Shown here: in pieces, positions 10,286-20,526 of the stretch
Position numbering within the stretch: position 1 is the stretch's first letter
Layout of the letters: each line of letters opens with the position of its first letter
NCBI GenBank assembly: GCA_902534735.1
Contig: CACARD010000002.1
Span: 1-64,000 of the forward strand
Origin: an uncultured Pelagibacteraceae bacterium
GTDB taxonomy: Bacteria > Pseudomonadota > Alphaproteobacteria > Pelagibacterales > Pelagibacteraceae
Direction of reading: 5' to 3'
DNA length: 64,000 bases
Translations under genes and position numbers: made by a program
The notes under the pieces: generated by a model
The model's input: only the letters and a program-made list of their open reading frames with translations
What the model was told of the DNA's origin: nothing
Databases searched by the model: none

Positions 10286-13200
10286 TTAATTTAGCTCCAC
10301 ATTTAGTGCCAAAGATTTAATTTCTTTAACTAAAACATTGAATGACTCTGGTATACCAGATTCAAAATTTTCCTCACCTTTAACTATAGTTTCATAAACT
10401 TTAACTCTGCCAGCCACATCATCTGATTTAACAGTTAAAATTTCTTGTAGTGTATATGAAGCCCCATAAGCCTCTAATGCCCAAACTTCCATTTCACCAA
10501 ATCGCTGACCTCCTAATTGTGCTTTACCTCCAAGGGGTTGTTGTGTCACTAAGCTATACGGGCCAGTTGATCTTGCATGAATTTTATCTTCAACTAGATG
10601 ATGAAGTTTTAACATATAAATTGTTCCAACTGTAACAGGTCTGTCAAATTTCTCTCCTGTTCTTCCATCCCAGAGTGTAGTTTGACCTGAGTTTGGTAAT
10701 TCTGCTAATTCTAGCATTTTAGTAACATCTTTTTCTTTAGCACCATCAAAAACTGGTGTAGCTATCGGAACACCATGTCTTATATTTGAGCATAAATCCT
10801 CAAATTCAGATTGATTTAGTTTTTCAATATCTTCATCGTATATTTCTTTACCATATACATTTTTCAAAAATGATTTAATCTTTTCTGTCTTTTCAATCTT
10901 CTTTTGGTTTTCATTCACTAACTGATTTAATTTTTCACCTAACTCTGTGCATGACCATCCTAGGTGTGTCTCTAATATTTGACCAACATTCATCCTACTC
11001 GGAACACCTAATGGATTAAGGACAATATCAACCGGTTTACCATTTTCTCTATATGGCATATCTTCAACTGGAACTATTTTACTTACAACACCCTTGTTTC
11101 CGTGTCTTCCAGACATTTTATCTCCCGGTCTTAGTCTTCTTTTTATAGCTACAAAAACTTTAACCATTTTCATAACACTGGGTAATAAATCGTCACCTTG
11201 CCTAATTTTTAAAACTTTATCCTCAAATCTTTCTTGAATATCTTGTTTAGCACTATTGTATTGATCTTTAATTTGAGACAAAGAAGACAGTTTACCTTGC
11301 TCATCAACTGATATTTTAAATAAATCAGAAACAGGTAAATTATTGATTATCTCCTCAGTTAAAACTGTATTTGCCTCAACATCTTTAACTTTTTTATTAA
11401 TTTTTGTTCCATTTAATATTGATGACAGCCTCTGTTTTATACTTCTTTCTAAAATTTCTTCTTCAACCTTTTTATCTTCTTGGACGCTCTCAATTTCTGC
11501 TCGCTCAATAGTTATTGATCTTTCATCTTTATCAATACCATGTCTATTAAATACCCTGACATCAACGACTATACCACCGCTTCCACTTGGCATTTTTAAT
11601 GATGTATCAGTAACATCAATAGCTTTTTCTCCAAATATTGATCTTAGTAATTTTTCTTCAGGTCCTGAAGCTGTGTCACCTTTTGGAGTAACCTTTCCAA
11701 CTAAAATATCTCCGGGTTTAACTTCTGCTCCTATGTAAACTATTCCTGATTCATCTAAATTTTTTAAAGACTCTTCATTAACATTCGGAATATCTCTTGT
11801 AATATCTTCCTCTCCTAATTTCGTGTCTCTAGCCATTACTTCGTATTCTTCTATATGAATTGATGTAAATACATCGTCTGTTACGCATCTTTCTGAAATT
11901 AATATTGAGTCTTCAAAGTTATAACCTTGCCAAGGCATGAAGGCTACAGTCACATTTTTACCTAGAGCTAGTTCACCAACTTTAGTGGATGGACCGTCAG
12001 CAATTATATCTCCAGATTTAACTTTATCTCCAACTCTTACCAAAGGTTTTTGATTTATACAGGTGTTTTGATTGGATCTTTTAAATTTTTGTAAATTATA
12101 AATATCTACACCAGATTTAGAATAATCTTTTTCACTTGATGCCTTTATAACTATCCTTTTACCATCAATTTTATCTACAACCCCATCACGTCCTGCAACA
12201 ATTGTTACCCCTGAGTCTAGCGCAACATCACTTTCTATTCCTGTTCCTACAAGTGGGGCTTCTGGTTTTAATAACGGAACTGCCTGTCTCATCATATTAG
12301 AACCCATTAATGCTCTATTAGCATCATCATTTTCTAAAAAAGGGATTAGAGAGGCTGCTACTGATACAAGTTGCTTTGGAGAAACATCGATATAATCTAT
12401 GTTATCTGGTTTAGCTAAGATAAAATTTAAATTCTGTCTGCATGAAACTAGTTCTTCAGTAAACTTACCGTTTTTGTCAATTAGAGAATTGGCTTGTGCA
12501 ATGGTAAATTTAGTCTCTTCCATAGCTGATAAATACTCAATGTTATTTTGTACGATACCATCTTTTACTTTTTTATATGGACTTTCTATAAAACCGTATT
12601 TGTTTATCTTTGAATATGTTGAAAGACTATTTATTAATCCGATATTTGGTCCTTCGGGAGTTTCAATTGGACAAATCCTTCCATAATGAGTCGGGTGAAC
12701 GTCCCGGACTTCAAATCCAGCTCTTTCTCTTGTTAGTCCACCTGGTCCTAAAGCAGATACTCTTCTTTTATGAGTGATTTCAGAAAGTGGATTAGTTTGA
12801 TCCATAAACTGAGACAGTTGTGAAGTAGCAAAGAAATCTTTAAGAGAAATAGTTAAAGGTTTTGCATTAATCAAATCTTGAGGCATTGCTGATTCAACAT
12901 CCAAAGTAGTCATTTTCTCTTTTATAGCCCTCTCCATTCTGTAGACACCTATTCTTGCCTGATTTTCCACAAGTTCACCAACTGACCTAACTCTTCTATT
13001 TCCTAAATGATCTATATCATCGACTTCATCTTTGCCATCTCTTAAGTCTAACATTTTCTGAATTATTGCTAATATGTCATCATTTCTTAAAATTGTAATT
13101 TTGTCTGAACATTTTAGTTCTAATCTTGAATTCATTTTTACTCTTCCAACATCTGATAAATCATATCTATCAGAACTAAAAAATAAATTATTGAATATCT

Positions 13201-14368
13201 GCGAAGCTATCTCTATTGTTGGAGGTTCTCCAGGTCTTAAAACCTTATATATTTCTGTAATTGCATCATTTTTATTTTCATTTTTATCGTTGAAAATACT
13301 TAATAGTAAATATGGACCTTTATTTATTGAGTTTGTTCTAGAAATATCTAAAGATTTAATATCAGCTTCGATAATTTTACTAATAATAGTTTCATTTATT
13401 TCCGTTCCAATTTTAAATACATCGTCGCCAACTGTAATATCTCTATGTAGAAATTTACCATACAATGACTCGCTAGAAACAAAAATTTCTTTTAGACCAT
13501 CATTTGAGAGTTTTTTTGCTGTTAAAAAATTTATTTTTTCTCCTAATTTTACAACTACTTTATTATTTTTTGCATCAATTACTTCCTCTGAAAAATTTTT
13601 GGCTTTGTAATTTTCTGGATCAAATTTCGTTTTCCACTTATTTAATTTTTTATCGTAACTTAAAGTTTCTTTTTGATAAAATTCATCAACAATGTCGTTT
13701 TTTGAAAATCCAAGAGCTTGTAATAAAGTAGAAACTAATATTTTTTTTTTTCTATCAATTCTGAAATATAATAAATCTTTAACATCAAACTCGAAGTCTA
13801 GCCAAGATCCACGATTAGGGATTACACGACAATTAAATAATAGTTTACCACTAGCATGTGATTTACCTTTATCATGATCAAAGAATACACCTGGGCTTCT
13901 ATGCATTTGATTAACAACTACTCTTTGAACGCCATTGGTTATAAAAGTTCCACTATTTGTCATCATTGGAACTTCCCCCATGTAAACTTCTTGTTCTTTT
14001 GCAGATAAAATATCTTTTGTGTTATTTTCTTGATCAATCTCATAGACAACTAGTCTAAGAGTACATTTGAGAGCTGCAGAATAAGTCAGACCTCTAGCTA
14101 TACATTCTTCAACATCAAATTTAGGTTTTTCTAATTTATATGAAACATATTCTAATGTTGCTTTATCATTTAAATCTTCAATTGGAAAAATACTTTTGAA
14201 GACTCTATCGAAACCTTTAACAAGATGTTGCTCAACATCTTGTTTGAATTCCGTTAGTTCTTTATAAGAATTTTTTTGTACCTCTATAAGATTTGGAATA
14301 GATAAGCTTTCCTTAAGTTTACCAAAACTTTTTCTTATATTTTTCTTTTCTGTAAAAGATAATTGCAT
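10286..14368 (-). CDS. rpoB: RNA polymerase beta subunit
   Basis: Beta is the other half of the RNA polymerase catalytic core and binds rifampicin. The 1360-residue protein has the cluster I rifampicin region [20 protein letters not shown] with wild-type residues at the usual resistance sites, then [18 protein letters not shown]. The C-terminal region has [20 protein letters not shown] and [20 protein letters not shown], typical of beta. It follows rplL after a 46-bp spacer and couples to rpoC with a one-base gap. Confidence 0.98.
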   Translation of the reverse strand: MQLSFTEKKNIRKSFGKLKESLSIPNLIEVQKNSYKELTEFKQDVEQHLVKGFDRVFKSIFPIEDLNDKATLEYVSYKLEKPKFDVEECIARGLTYSAALKCTLRLVVYEIDQENNTKDILSAKEQEVYMGEVPMMTNSGTFITNGVQRVVVNQMHRSPGVFFDHDKGKSHASGKLLFNCRVIPNRGSWLDFEFDVKDLLYFRIDRKKKILVSTLLQALGFSKNDIVDEFYQKETLSYDKKLNKWKTKFDPENYKAKNFSEEVIDAKNNKVVVKLGEKINFLTAKKLSNDGLKEIFVSSESLYGKFLHRDITVGDDVFKIGTEINETIISKIIEADIKSLDISRTNSINKGPYLLLSIFNDKNENKNDAITEIYKVLRPGEPPTIEIASQIFNNLFFSSDRYDLSDVGRVKMNSRLELKCSDKITILRNDDILAIIQKMLDLRDGKDEVDDIDHLGNRRVRSVGELVENQARIGVYRMERAIKEKMTTLDVESAMPQDLINAKPLTISLKDFFATSQLSQFMDQTNPLSEITHKRRVSALGPGGLTRERAGFEVRDVHPTHYGRICPIETPEGPNIGLINSLSTYSKINKYGFIESPYKKVKDGIVQNNIEYLSAMEETKFTIAQANSLIDKNGKFTEELVSCRQNLNFILAKPDNIDYIDVSPKQLVSVAASLIPFLENDDANRALMGSNMMRQAVPLLKPEAPLVGTGIESDVALDSGVTIVAGRDGVVDKIDGKRIVIKASSEKDYSKSGVDIYNLQKFKRSNQNTCINQKPLVRVGDKVKSGDIIADGPSTKVGELALGKNVTVAFMPWQGYNFEDSILISERCVTDDVFTSIHIEEYEVMARDTKLGEEDITRDIPNVNEESLKNLDESGIVYIGAEVKPGDILVGKVTPKGDTASGPEEKLLRSIFGEKAIDVTDTSLKMPSGSGGIVVDVRVFNRHGIDKDERSITIERAEIESVQEDKKVEEEILERSIKQRLSSILNGTKINKKVKDVEANTVLTEEIINNLPVSDLFKISVDEQGKLSSLSQIKDQYNSAKQDIQERFEDKVLKIRQGDDLLPSVMKMVKVFVAIKRRLRPGDKMSGRHGNKGVVSKIVPVEDMPYRENGKPVDIVLNPLGVPSRMNVGQILETHLGWSCTELGEKLNQLVNENQKKIEKTEKIKSFLKNVYGKEIYDEDIEKLNQSEFEDLCSNIRHGVPIATPVFDGAKEKDVTKMLELAELPNSGQTTLWDGRTGEKFDRPVTVGTIYMLKLHHLVEDKIHARSTGPYSLVTQQPLGGKAQLGGQRFGEMEVWALEAYGASYTLQEILTVKSDDVAGRVKVYETIVKGEENFESGIPESFNVLVKEIKSLALNVELN

Positions 14369-14414
14369 CTCAGCTACTGATTAAAAATATAACCAGTAAA
14401 TAATCCTATCTAAT

Positions 14415-14786
14415 TTATTTTAGTTCTACTTTTGCGCCTGCTGCTTCGAGTTTTTGCTTAATCTCTTCAGCTTCTTTTTTATTAACACCTGTTTTGACTT
14501 CTTTCGGTGCACCTTCAACTAAATCTTTTGCTTCTTTGAGTCCTAAAGCAGTAATAGCTCTAACTTCTTTTATAACATTAATTTTTTTATCTCCAGCTGC
14601 AGTAAGCATAATTGTAAATTCATCTTTTTCTTCCGCTGGTGCTGCTCCTCCTGCTGCTGCTGGTGCTGCTGCTACAGCTGCTGCTGCAGTCACTCCCCAT
14701 TTTTCTTCAAGTTGTTTTGAAAGTTCAGCTGCCTCTACAACAGTTAAACTTGATAAGTCATCTATAATTTTATTTAAGTCAGCCAT
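14415..14786 (-). CDS. rplL: 50S ribosomal protein L7/L12
   Basis: L7/L12 forms the flexible stalk that recruits translation GTPases. The 123-residue protein has the N-terminal dimerisation domain ([20 protein letters not shown]), an alanine-rich hinge near residues 33-50, and the C-terminal domain with [20 protein letters not shown] and [10 protein letters not shown], which contacts EF-Tu and EF-G. It follows rplJ by 18 bp. Because L12 is needed in several copies per ribosome, a strong ribosome-binding site or an mRNA processing site would be expected; I cannot demonstrate either. Confidence 0.98.
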   Translation of the reverse strand: MADLNKIIDDLSSLTVVEAAELSKQLEEKWGVTAAAAVAAAPAAAGGAAPAEEKDEFTIMLTAAGDKKINVIKEVRAITALGLKEAKDLVEGAPKEVKTGVNKKEAEEIKQKLEAAGAKVELK

Positions 14787-14804
14787 AGTAAATCTTGTCC
14801 CTGG

Positions 14805-15314
14805 TTATTTTTTTGATTTTTCGAGCGCTAAAATAGCGATTTTTGACGCCGGCGCAAGTAAAATACTTGCTATTTTTTGTGCTGGAGACCTCAATATTCC
14901 TACTATTTTGGCCCTAGCTTCATCCAATGAAGGTAAGGTAGCTACATTTTTGACGCCAGCAACGTCTAAAATATCTGTACCCATGATTCCACCTAGAATT
15001 TTTAAATTTTCATTTTCTTTTGAGAAATTTGTTAATATTTTTGCAGAAGTTATTGCATCTTCAGATAAAGCTACAGCGGTAGGACCTGAAAATAAGTTTG
15101 AAAGATCTTTACATCTTGTTTTTTCCAGAGCCAATTTTGTTATTCTATTATTTGTAATTTTAAATTTTATGCCATGTTCTCTCATTTTAGCTCTTAGATC
15201 GTCAAGTTGGTTCATCGTTAAACCTTGATAGTGAGTAACTATTACAGCTTCAGAATTTTCGAACTGATTTGTCATGTCAGATATATACTGTTTCTTTTGT
15301 TCTTTATTCATCAT
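14805..15314 (-). CDS. rplJ: 50S ribosomal protein L10
   Basis: L10 anchors L7/L12 dimers to 23S rRNA. The 169-residue product has the N-terminal rRNA-binding domain with VIVTHYQGLTMNQLDDLRAKM and a C-terminal helix for L12 dimers. Two adjacent ATG codons (MMNKEQKK) allow either start. It begins 2 bp after the rplA stop, so the long rplJ leader used for L10 autoregulation in E. coli is absent; any control must act within rplA or by translational coupling. Confidence 0.95.
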   Translation of the reverse strand: MMNKEQKKQYISDMTNQFENSEAVIVTHYQGLTMNQLDDLRAKMREHGIKFKITNNRITKLALEKTRCKDLSNLFSGPTAVALSEDAITSAKILTNFSKENENLKILGGIMGTDILDVAGVKNVATLPSLDEARAKIVGILRSPAQKIASILLAPASKIAILALEKSKK

Positions 15315-15316
15315 AA

Positions 15317-16006
15317 CTAAATACTTTTACCTAATTTAATTTTATATGAAACGCCCATTGTTGAAGTTATAAAAGTTTGCTTAATTAAATCCCCTTTAAT
15401 TGTATTATTTGATTTTTCCTTTTCTAATGCATCTAATACTGCATTAAAATTCAATATTAATTTATCATCCGAAAAAGATTTGTTTCCTATACTTACACCT
15501 ATATTTCCATCTTTATCATTTCTTATCTCAACTTGTCCAGATTTTGCATCAGTTATGGCTTTTTTTACATCATTTGTTACTGATCCCAATTTTGGATTTG
15601 GCATTAATCCTTTTGGACCAAGAACTTTTCCTAATTTAGAAAGTTTAATCATCATACTCGGGGTACAAATCAATTTTTCAAAATTTATATTTCCTGCTTT
15701 TATTTCTTCTATAAGCTCATCACCACCAACAATTTCTGCTCCAGCATCTTTTGCTTCCTGAGATTTGTTATCTTCACAAACAACTCCAACCTTGACTTTT
15801 TTCGAACTACCACCTGGTAAATTAACAACTGTTCTTATATTAATCTCACTTTTCTTTTGTTTGTTATTAATTTGAATACTCAAATCTAATGATTCATCAA
15901 ATTTTGTTGTACAATTTTGTTTTAAAATAGGAATTAATTTTTCCACTTCTTCAGATTGCAAATCTCTAGAATTTTCAGGTAATTTTTTATATCTTTTTGA
16001 TGACAT
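15317..16006 (-). CDS. rplA: 50S ribosomal protein L1
   Basis: L1 forms the mobile stalk at the ribosomal E site and represses the L11-L1 operon in many bacteria. The 229-residue product has the motifs GSVTNDVKKAITDAKSGQVE, KLGKVLGPKGLMPNPK and the C-terminal FITSTMGVSYKIKL, typical of L1. The rplK stop and rplA start share one base, consistent with coupled translation. Confidence 0.97.
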   Translation of the reverse strand: MSSKRYKKLPENSRDLQSEEVEKLIPILKQNCTTKFDESLDLSIQINNKQKKSEINIRTVVNLPGGSSKKVKVGVVCEDNKSQEAKDAGAEIVGGDELIEEIKAGNINFEKLICTPSMMIKLSKLGKVLGPKGLMPNPKLGSVTNDVKKAITDAKSGQVEIRNDKDGNIGVSIGNKSFSDDKLILNFNAVLDALEKEKSNNTIKGDLIKQTFITSTMGVSYKIKLGKSI

Positions 16007-16434
16007 TATTCTACAACCTCGATACCCATTGATCTTGCTGATCCAGCAATGATTTTTGCAGCTTCATCAATATCATGTGCATTTAGATCTTTCATTTTTT
16101 TTTCAGCAATTTCTTTTAATTGTTTCTTAGAAATTTTAGCAACAATATTTCTGCCTGGCTCTTTTGAGCCACTTTTTAATTTTACAGCCTCTTTAATAAA
16201 ATGAGATGCAGGTGGTGATTTAATAATAAAGTCAAACTTTTTGTCTTTATATACTGTAATAATTACTGGCACAGGTTTACCTGCAAAAGATTTTGTTTTT
16301 TCATTAAAAGCTTTACAGAAGTCCATAATATTTATTCCTCTTTGACCTAAGGCTGGACCTACAGGAGGAGCTGGATTGGCTTGACCACCATTTATTTGTA
16401 ATTTTATATATCCTGATATTTCTTTCTTTGCCAT
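16006..16434 (-). CDS. rplK: 50S ribosomal protein L11
   Basis: L11 binds the GTPase-associated centre of 23S rRNA and is needed for RelA-type stringent signalling. The 142-residue protein has the proline-rich N-terminal motif [21 protein letters not shown], where thiopeptide antibiotics act, and the C-terminal rRNA-binding domain ending [17 protein letters not shown]. Length is standard. It overlaps nusG and rplA by one base each. Confidence 0.97.
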   Translation of the reverse strand: MAKKEISGYIKLQINGGQANPAPPVGPALGQRGINIMDFCKAFNEKTKSFAGKPVPVIITVYKDKKFDFIIKSPPASHFIKEAVKLKSGSKEPGRNIVAKISKKQLKEIAEKKMKDLNAHDIDEAAKIIAGSARSMGIEVVE

Positions 16435-16964
16435 TAGCTTGCCTTTTCTACCTGACTATACTCTAAATCTACTGGTGTTGGTCTTCCAAATATTGATACA
16501 GAAACTTTTAATCTTAACTTTTCTTCATCAATGTCTTCTACTAGTCCACTAAATGATGCAAAAGGACCGTCTATAACTTGAACTTTCTCGCCTACATTAT
16601 ATTCTATTCCAGATTTAGGTTGAACAACTCCATCTTTAATTTGACCAAGTATTTTCTCAATTTCTTTTTCAGAAACAGGTATTGGAGTGCCTTTTGTTCC
16701 TAAAAAACCACTAACCTTTTTTAAACTTTTAATCATGTGATAAATTTTGTTATCCATTTCGCTTTTTAATAAAACATACCCTGGGAAGTATTTTTTCTTT
16801 CTTTGAACTCTTTTACCTCTTTTCACTTCAGTTATATCATGCGTAGGAACAATAATTTCTTCGATTTTATCTGAAATGTTTGCTTTTGATGCTTCCTCTT
16901 TAATTTCATGAGCAACTTTATTTTCAAAACTTGAATGAGATTGTATAATATACCAGTTTTTCAT
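16434..16964 (-). CDS. nusG: transcription termination/antitermination factor NusG
   Basis: NusG binds RNA polymerase through its N-terminal domain and Rho or S10 through its C-terminal KOW domain. The 176-residue product starts [18 protein letters not shown], has [17 protein letters not shown]-like NGN-domain features (residues ~55-75), and ends with the KOW domain [19 protein letters not shown]. It overlaps both secE and rplK by one base. The secE-nusG-rplK order is universal in bacteria. Confidence 0.97.
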   Translation of the reverse strand: MKNWYIIQSHSSFENKVAHEIKEEASKANISDKIEEIIVPTHDITEVKRGKRVQRKKKYFPGYVLLKSEMDNKIYHMIKSLKKVSGFLGTKGTPIPVSEKEIEKILGQIKDGVVQPKSGIEYNVGEKVQVIDGPFASFSGLVEDIDEEKLRLKVSVSIFGRPTPVDLEYSQVEKAS

Positions 16965-17155
16965 TATAAATTTACCTTTAGAACTAATTCTAAAAAGAAT
17001 TGAAGAACTTGATCTAATAAAAGAAAAAATAAAGCAGCAACGATAGCCATAGCAACTACCATTAGTGAGCCTTGAATTACCTCTTTACCTGTTGGCCAAG
17101 TAACTTTGAAGGCTTCTTGCTTAACATCCTGAATAAATTTCAAAGGGTTTTTCAT
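16964..17155 (-). CDS. secE: preprotein translocase subunit SecE
   Basis: SecE clamps SecY in the protein-export channel. The 63-residue protein is the short, single-membrane-span form. A cytosolic amphipathic segment with FIQDVKQEAFKVTWPTGKEV (the conserved helix and W-P turn) is followed by one hydrophobic helix at about residues 28-57. Its ATG lies only 10 nt after the encoded CCA of tRNA-Trp, with no Shine-Dalgarno sequence in those ten bases. Confidence 0.95.
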   Translation of the reverse strand: MKNPLKFIQDVKQEAFKVTWPTGKEVIQGSLMVVAMAIVAALFFLLLDQVLQFFLELVLKVNL

Positions 17156-17165
17156 AATTTTATTT

Positions 17166-17241
17166 TGGCAGGAGCGGAGGGAATCGAACCCCCAACCTCC
17201 GGTTTTGGAGACCGGCGCTCTACCTATTGAGCTACACTCCT
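17166..17241 (-). tRNA. tRNA-Trp (CCA anticodon)
   Basis: A cloverleaf folds on the minus strand: acceptor AGGAGTG pairs with CGCTCCT, the D-arm contains GTAGCTCAATAGGTAGAGC, and the anticodon stem CCGGT/ACCGG encloses loop CTCCAAA with anticodon CCA. The T-arm has GGTTCGATTCC. The terminal CCA is encoded (17166-17168). It lies between tuf (7-nt gap) and secE, the same position as a tRNA in E. coli-type tuf-secE operons, and is probably cut from the polycistronic transcript. Confidence 0.97.
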
Positions 17242-17248
17242 ATGGAGT

Positions 17249-18439
17249 TTACTCTATAATTTTAGTTACTACTCCAGCTCCTACTGTTCTTCCACCTTCT
17301 CGAATAGCAAAGTTTAACTTTTCTGCCATTGCAATTGGTGTAATTAATTTAACTGTAAATTTAGCATCATCACCCGGCATTACCATTTCAGTCCCAGCCG
17401 GTAACTCAACTTCACCAGTAACATCAGTTGTTCTAAAATAAAACTGAGGTCTGTATTTTGTAAAGAATGGAGTATGTCTTCCACCCTCTTCTTTTTTTAA
17501 TACGTATGCTTGAGCCTCAAATTTAGTATGTGGAGTGATTGATCCAGGTTTGCATAATACTTGACCTCTTTCTACATCAGTTCTTTCAACTCCTCTTAAA
17601 AGAGCGCCAATATTATCTCCGGCTTCACCTGAGTCTAAAAGTTTTCTAAACATTTCAACTCCTGTACATACTGTTTTTTTAGTTTCTCTAATTCCAACAA
17701 TTTCTATTTCATCACCAGTTTTAATAACTCCTGATTCTACTCTTCCAGTTACAACTGTACCTCTTCCTGAGATTGAAAAAACATCCTCAACAGGCATCAA
17801 GAAGTCTTTATCTTTTGGTCTATCTGGCTGTGGAATAAATTCATCAACAGATTTCATAAGTTCCATTATAGAATTTTTTCCTATTTCATCATCTCTACCT
17901 TCAACTGCTGCTAATGCTGAGCCTTTTATAATAGGAGTTTTGTCACCAGGAAATTTATATGATGTAAGTAAATCTTTTATTTCTTCTTCAACAAGTTCTA
18001 TCATTTCTTTATCATCAACTTGATCAACTTTGTTTAAGTAAACAACAATTGCTGGAACTCCAACTTGTCTTGCTAAAAGAATATGCTCTCTTGTTTGTGG
18101 CATTGGACCATCAGCTGCATTAACAACTAAAATTGCACCATCCATTTGAGCTGCACCTGTAATCATGTTTTTTACATAGTCAGCATGACCAGGACAATCT
18201 ACGTGTGCATAGTGTCTTTTCTCAGTTTCATACTCTACGTGAGCAGTTGAAATTGTAATTCCTCTTTCTTTTTCCTCTGGAGCTTTATCAATTTGATCAT
18301 AAGCAGTAAATTGTGCACCGCCAGACTCTGCTAATACTTTTGTGATCGCAGCAGTTAATGTTGTTTTACCATGATCAACGTGACCAATAGTTCCAATATT
18401 ACAGTGCGGTTTATTTCTTACGAACTTTTCTTTTGACAT
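17249..18439 (-). CDS. tuf: translation elongation factor Tu
   Basis: EF-Tu delivers aminoacyl-tRNA to the ribosome. The 396-residue product has [15 protein letters not shown] (P-loop), [20 protein letters not shown] (G3), NKVD (G4), domain [18 protein letters not shown] and the C-terminal [17 protein letters not shown]. The second copy usual in the str operon is absent from its normal place after fusA, so this may be the only tuf. It is preceded by a purine-rich GAGG ribosome-binding site in the 34-nt gap after tRNA-Gly. Confidence 0.98.
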   Translation of the reverse strand: MSKEKFVRNKPHCNIGTIGHVDHGKTTLTAAITKVLAESGGAQFTAYDQIDKAPEEKERGITISTAHVEYETEKRHYAHVDCPGHADYVKNMITGAAQMDGAILVVNAADGPMPQTREHILLARQVGVPAIVVYLNKVDQVDDKEMIELVEEEIKDLLTSYKFPGDKTPIIKGSALAAVEGRDDEIGKNSIMELMKSVDEFIPQPDRPKDKDFLMPVEDVFSISGRGTVVTGRVESGVIKTGDEIEIVGIRETKKTVCTGVEMFRKLLDSGEAGDNIGALLRGVERTDVERGQVLCKPGSITPHTKFEAQAYVLKKEEGGRHTPFFTKYRPQFYFRTTDVTGEVELPAGTEMVMPGDDAKFTVKLITPIAMAEKLNFAIREGGRTVGAGVVTKIIE

Positions 18440-18473
18440 TACTTGTTTACCTCTTTTTTCATAATTTAATTTT

Positions 18474-18547
18474 TGGAGCGGGTAAAGGGAATCGAACCCT
18501 TACATCCAGCTTGGAAGGCTAGCGTTCTACCATTGAACTACACCCGC
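18474..18547 (-). tRNA. tRNA-Gly (TCC anticodon)
   Basis: On the minus strand, acceptor GCGGGTG pairs with TACCCGC, the D-arm is GTTCAATGGTAGAAC, the anticodon stem CTAGC/GCTGG holds loop CTTCCAA with anticodon TCC, and the T-arm is AAGGG-TTCGATT-CCCTT. CCA is encoded (18474-18476). It lies 34 nt upstream of tuf and 41 nt downstream of tRNA-Tyr, matching the Tyr-Gly-(Thr)-tuf arrangement of gamma-proteobacteria. Confidence 0.97.
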
Positions 18548-18588
18548 AACACCCAAGTACACTCCGTGTTATAAAAAAAATTATTGAA

Positions 18589-18674
<86 letters not shown>

Positions 18675-18813
18675 TTAATAAAATTTTAGGGGGAAGCACC
18701 CCATGTTCAATAAAGCTTTAAACAACATGCGTTTTATATATTTTTATTGTACAAATGCAATATGTGAAATATAGGAAAATAGCTCAAAAAATTGTGTAAA
18801 TTCAACAATTATT
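18675..18813. promoter_or_regulatory. divergent promoter region for tRNA-Tyr/tuf operon and rlmB
   Basis: A 139-bp divergent spacer. Minus strand: TTGCAT (18755-18760), 16 nt, TATAAA (18733-18738) followed by a CG-containing discriminator, a candidate promoter for the tRNA-tuf operon. Plus strand: TTGTAC (18747-18752), 17 nt, TATAGG (18770-18775), a candidate for rlmB; the two sets overlap. Between the minus-strand promoter and tRNA-Tyr a short hairpin GGGG-TGCTT-CCCC (18690-18702) occurs. Assignments rest on weak consensus matches. Confidence 0.4.
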
Positions 18814-19557
18814 ATGAACAAGTCGTCTTTTTTTATAGTTGGAAAACATGCGGTTATAGAAGCATTAAAAAATCCCAGAAGAAAAGTTTTGAAAATTTTT
18901 CTTACTGAAGAAAGTAAAAAAAACATTCACAGAGTAAGTTCAAGAAAAGATCTTCTTAAAGATTTAAAAATTTACTACAAAACACGGAAAGAACTTGATA
19001 AATATTGCTCAAAAGACGGAATTACACATCAAGGATATGTCGCTGAAATAGAGCATTTTGAAAAAAATAATTTAAAAGAATTTATTAAAATAAATAACGA
19101 TTTAACCTTTGCTTGTTTAGACGAAGTAACAGATCCTAGAAATATAGGCTCTATAATTAGAAGTGCTGCATCCTTTAATATAGATGGAATTATTATTAAA
19201 GAAAGACATTTTCCATCAGAAAGTAAACTGATGTATAAATCTGCAAGTGGATGCATGGAACACATTAATATATTCGAGGTATCAAATATAAATACAACTC
19301 TTAAATTCCTGAGGGAAAAAAATTTTTGGATTTATGGTTTTGAGGCAAGGTCTGAAAAAAATTTTAACGAAATGAAATGGGATGGAAATAATATTTTATT
19401 ATTTGGTTCGGAAGGATTTGGTATGCGAGAACATACAAAAAAATATACAGATTTTTCTGTAAAAATAGATATAAACAAAAATATTGAGAGTTTAAATATA
19501 TCTAATAGTGCTGCAATAGTTTTTCATCATATAAATCAATATAAAAAAAAAACTTGA
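18814..19557 (+). CDS. rlmB: TrmH/SpoU-family rRNA 2'-O-methyltransferase (RlmB-like)
   Basis: A SPOUT-class methyltransferase; RlmB methylates G2251 in the 23S rRNA P-loop. The 247-residue product starts with the RNA substrate-binding domain (SFFIVGKHAVIEALKNPRRK) and has SPOUT motif 1 DPRNIGSIIRSAASF, motif 2 LLFGSEGFGMRE and motif 3 SLNISNSAAIVFHHI, which make the trefoil SAM site. It diverges from the tRNA-tuf operon and precedes tRNA-Thr. The RlmB label is the best guess within the family; TrmH-like specificity cannot be excluded. Confidence 0.85.
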   Translation: MNKSSFFIVGKHAVIEALKNPRRKVLKIFLTEESKKNIHRVSSRKDLLKDLKIYYKTRKELDKYCSKDGITHQGYVAEIEHFEKNNLKEFIKINNDLTFACLDEVTDPRNIGSIIRSAASFNIDGIIIKERHFPSESKLMYKSASGCMEHINIFEVSNINTTLKFLREKNFWIYGFEARSEKNFNEMKWDGNNILLFGSEGFGMREHTKKYTDFSVKIDINKNIESLNISNSAAIVFHHINQYKKKT

Positions 19558-19590
19558 TAATATTAAAAATCGTAATACAAAAACATCAAT

Positions 19591-19666
19591 GCCCTTGTAG
19601 CTCAGCTGGTAGAGCAATTGATTTGTAATCAATAGGTCCGCGGTTCGAGTCCGTGCGGGGGCACCA
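19591..19666 (+). tRNA. tRNA-Thr (TGT anticodon)
   Basis: Plus-strand cloverleaf: acceptor GCCCTTG with CGGGGGC-type 3' strand, D-arm GCTCAGCTGGTAGAGC, anticodon stem ATTGA/TCAAT around loop TTTGTAA (anticodon TGT), T-loop TTCGAGT, encoded CCA at 19664-19666. It starts 33 nt after rlmB. The next base (19667) is the end of the convergent nadK stop codon, so the two genes abut without a terminator. Confidence 0.97.
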
Positions 19667-20437
19667 CTAACCTATTTCATTTCTCAACTGTTCAATTTTA
19701 ATTTTTTTTTGAAGACTTCTATTTTTATCAAATATTAAATTAAATTTAATTTTTTTATTAGTTTTAATAGATATCAATTTTGCGTTTCTTACCTCGATAT
19801 TGTCAGCAACAGCACTAATGGGTCTCTTTATATGATTTAAATTCTTAATTATGATTTTAGATTTATCACTAACTATTTTTCCTTTCCATCTCCTAGGTCT
19901 AAAAGCACTTATTGGACTTATTGACAACTTATTGGAATCTATGCTTAGAATAGGACCATAAACAGAGAGATTATAAGCTGTGCTACCCGCAGGTGTTGAT
20001 ACCAAGACACCATCAGATATTAAATGTTTGATAATTTGTTTTTTACCATTTGAAATAGATAAAGATGCTGTTTGCCTACTTTGTCTCAAAACTGAAATTT
20101 CGTTAATAGCTATACATTTTTTTATAATGTTTGATTTATTTTTTACACTCATCTCTAAAGGTGATATTGATACTAATCTTCCTTTAACTAAATTTTTATA
20201 GTTTGTTTTTTCTGAGAACTTGTTCATTAGAAAACCATAGTTTCCGGAATTAATTCCATAAAAAGGTTTTTTATATTTATTATATTTTTTTAATGTTTCG
20301 AGCATAAAGCCATCGCCACCTATAACAATTATTAAATTAGATTTTGACAAAGAATGTGTCTTTATTCTTTTTAAAACTGCGTTTTTAATTTTAGATGACC
20401 TAGAATTTTTGTCAGAAACTACAAAAGGAATTACCAT
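19667..20437 (-). CDS. nadK: NAD kinase
   Basis: Phosphorylates NAD to NADP using ATP or polyphosphate. The signature GGDGFMLETL lies near residue 42, and the second family segment LISDGVLVSTPAGSTAYNLS around residues 150-170. I choose the ATG at 20435-20437 (MVIPFVVSD; 256 residues), because extension upstream would run into tRNA-Leu. Only three bases (CAA) separate this ATG from the encoded CCA of the tRNA, so an mRNA freed by tRNA processing would be essentially leaderless. It converges with tRNA-Thr with zero spacing. Confidence 0.93.
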   Translation of the reverse strand: MVIPFVVSDKNSRSSKIKNAVLKRIKTHSLSKSNLIIVIGGDGFMLETLKKYNKYKKPFYGINSGNYGFLMNKFSEKTNYKNLVKGRLVSISPLEMSVKNKSNIIKKCIAINEISVLRQSRQTASLSISNGKKQIIKHLISDGVLVSTPAGSTAYNLSVYGPILSIDSNKLSISPISAFRPRRWKGKIVSDKSKIIIKNLNHIKRPISAVADNIEVRNAKLISIKTNKKIKFNLIFDKNRSLQKKIKIEQLRNEIG

Positions 20438-20440
20438 TTG

Positions 20441-20526
20441 TGGTGCCCTCGGCCAGACTCGAACTGGCACTCCCAAAAGGGCAAGGATTTTAAGTCCTTT
20501 GTGTCTACCAATTTCACCACGAGGGC
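20441..20526 (-). tRNA. tRNA-Leu (TAA anticodon)
   Basis: An 86-nt class II tRNA on the minus strand. Acceptor GCCCTCG pairs with CGAGGGC, D-arm contains GGTGAAATTGGTAGACAC, the anticodon stem AAGGA/TCCTT encloses CTTAAAA (anticodon TAA), a long variable arm follows (TGCCCTTTTGGGAGT), and the T-loop is TTCGAGT. CCA is encoded (20441-20443). Its 5' half is duplicated at 20754-20795, which suggests use as an integration target. Confidence 0.97.

Noticed and set aside
13074-13610. 178-codon open frame on the plus strand within rpoB
   Set aside because: It lies wholly antisense to rpoB; AT-rich codon bias readily leaves such frames open.
14494-15228. 244-codon open frame on the plus strand opposite rplL and rplJ
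   Set aside because: It is antisense to two certain ribosomal-protein genes and its composition (alanine/serine-rich, low complexity) mirrors their codons. No ribosome-binding site or family match is visible.
18690-18702. Hairpin before tRNA-Tyr as a terminator
   Set aside because: The 4-bp stem is not followed by a U-run and lies between a plausible promoter and the tRNA, where termination makes no sense.
19667-20476. 269-residue nadK with start at 20476
   Set aside because: Its first 13 codons would lie within tRNA-Leu; the ATG at 20435-20437 aligns with the family start.
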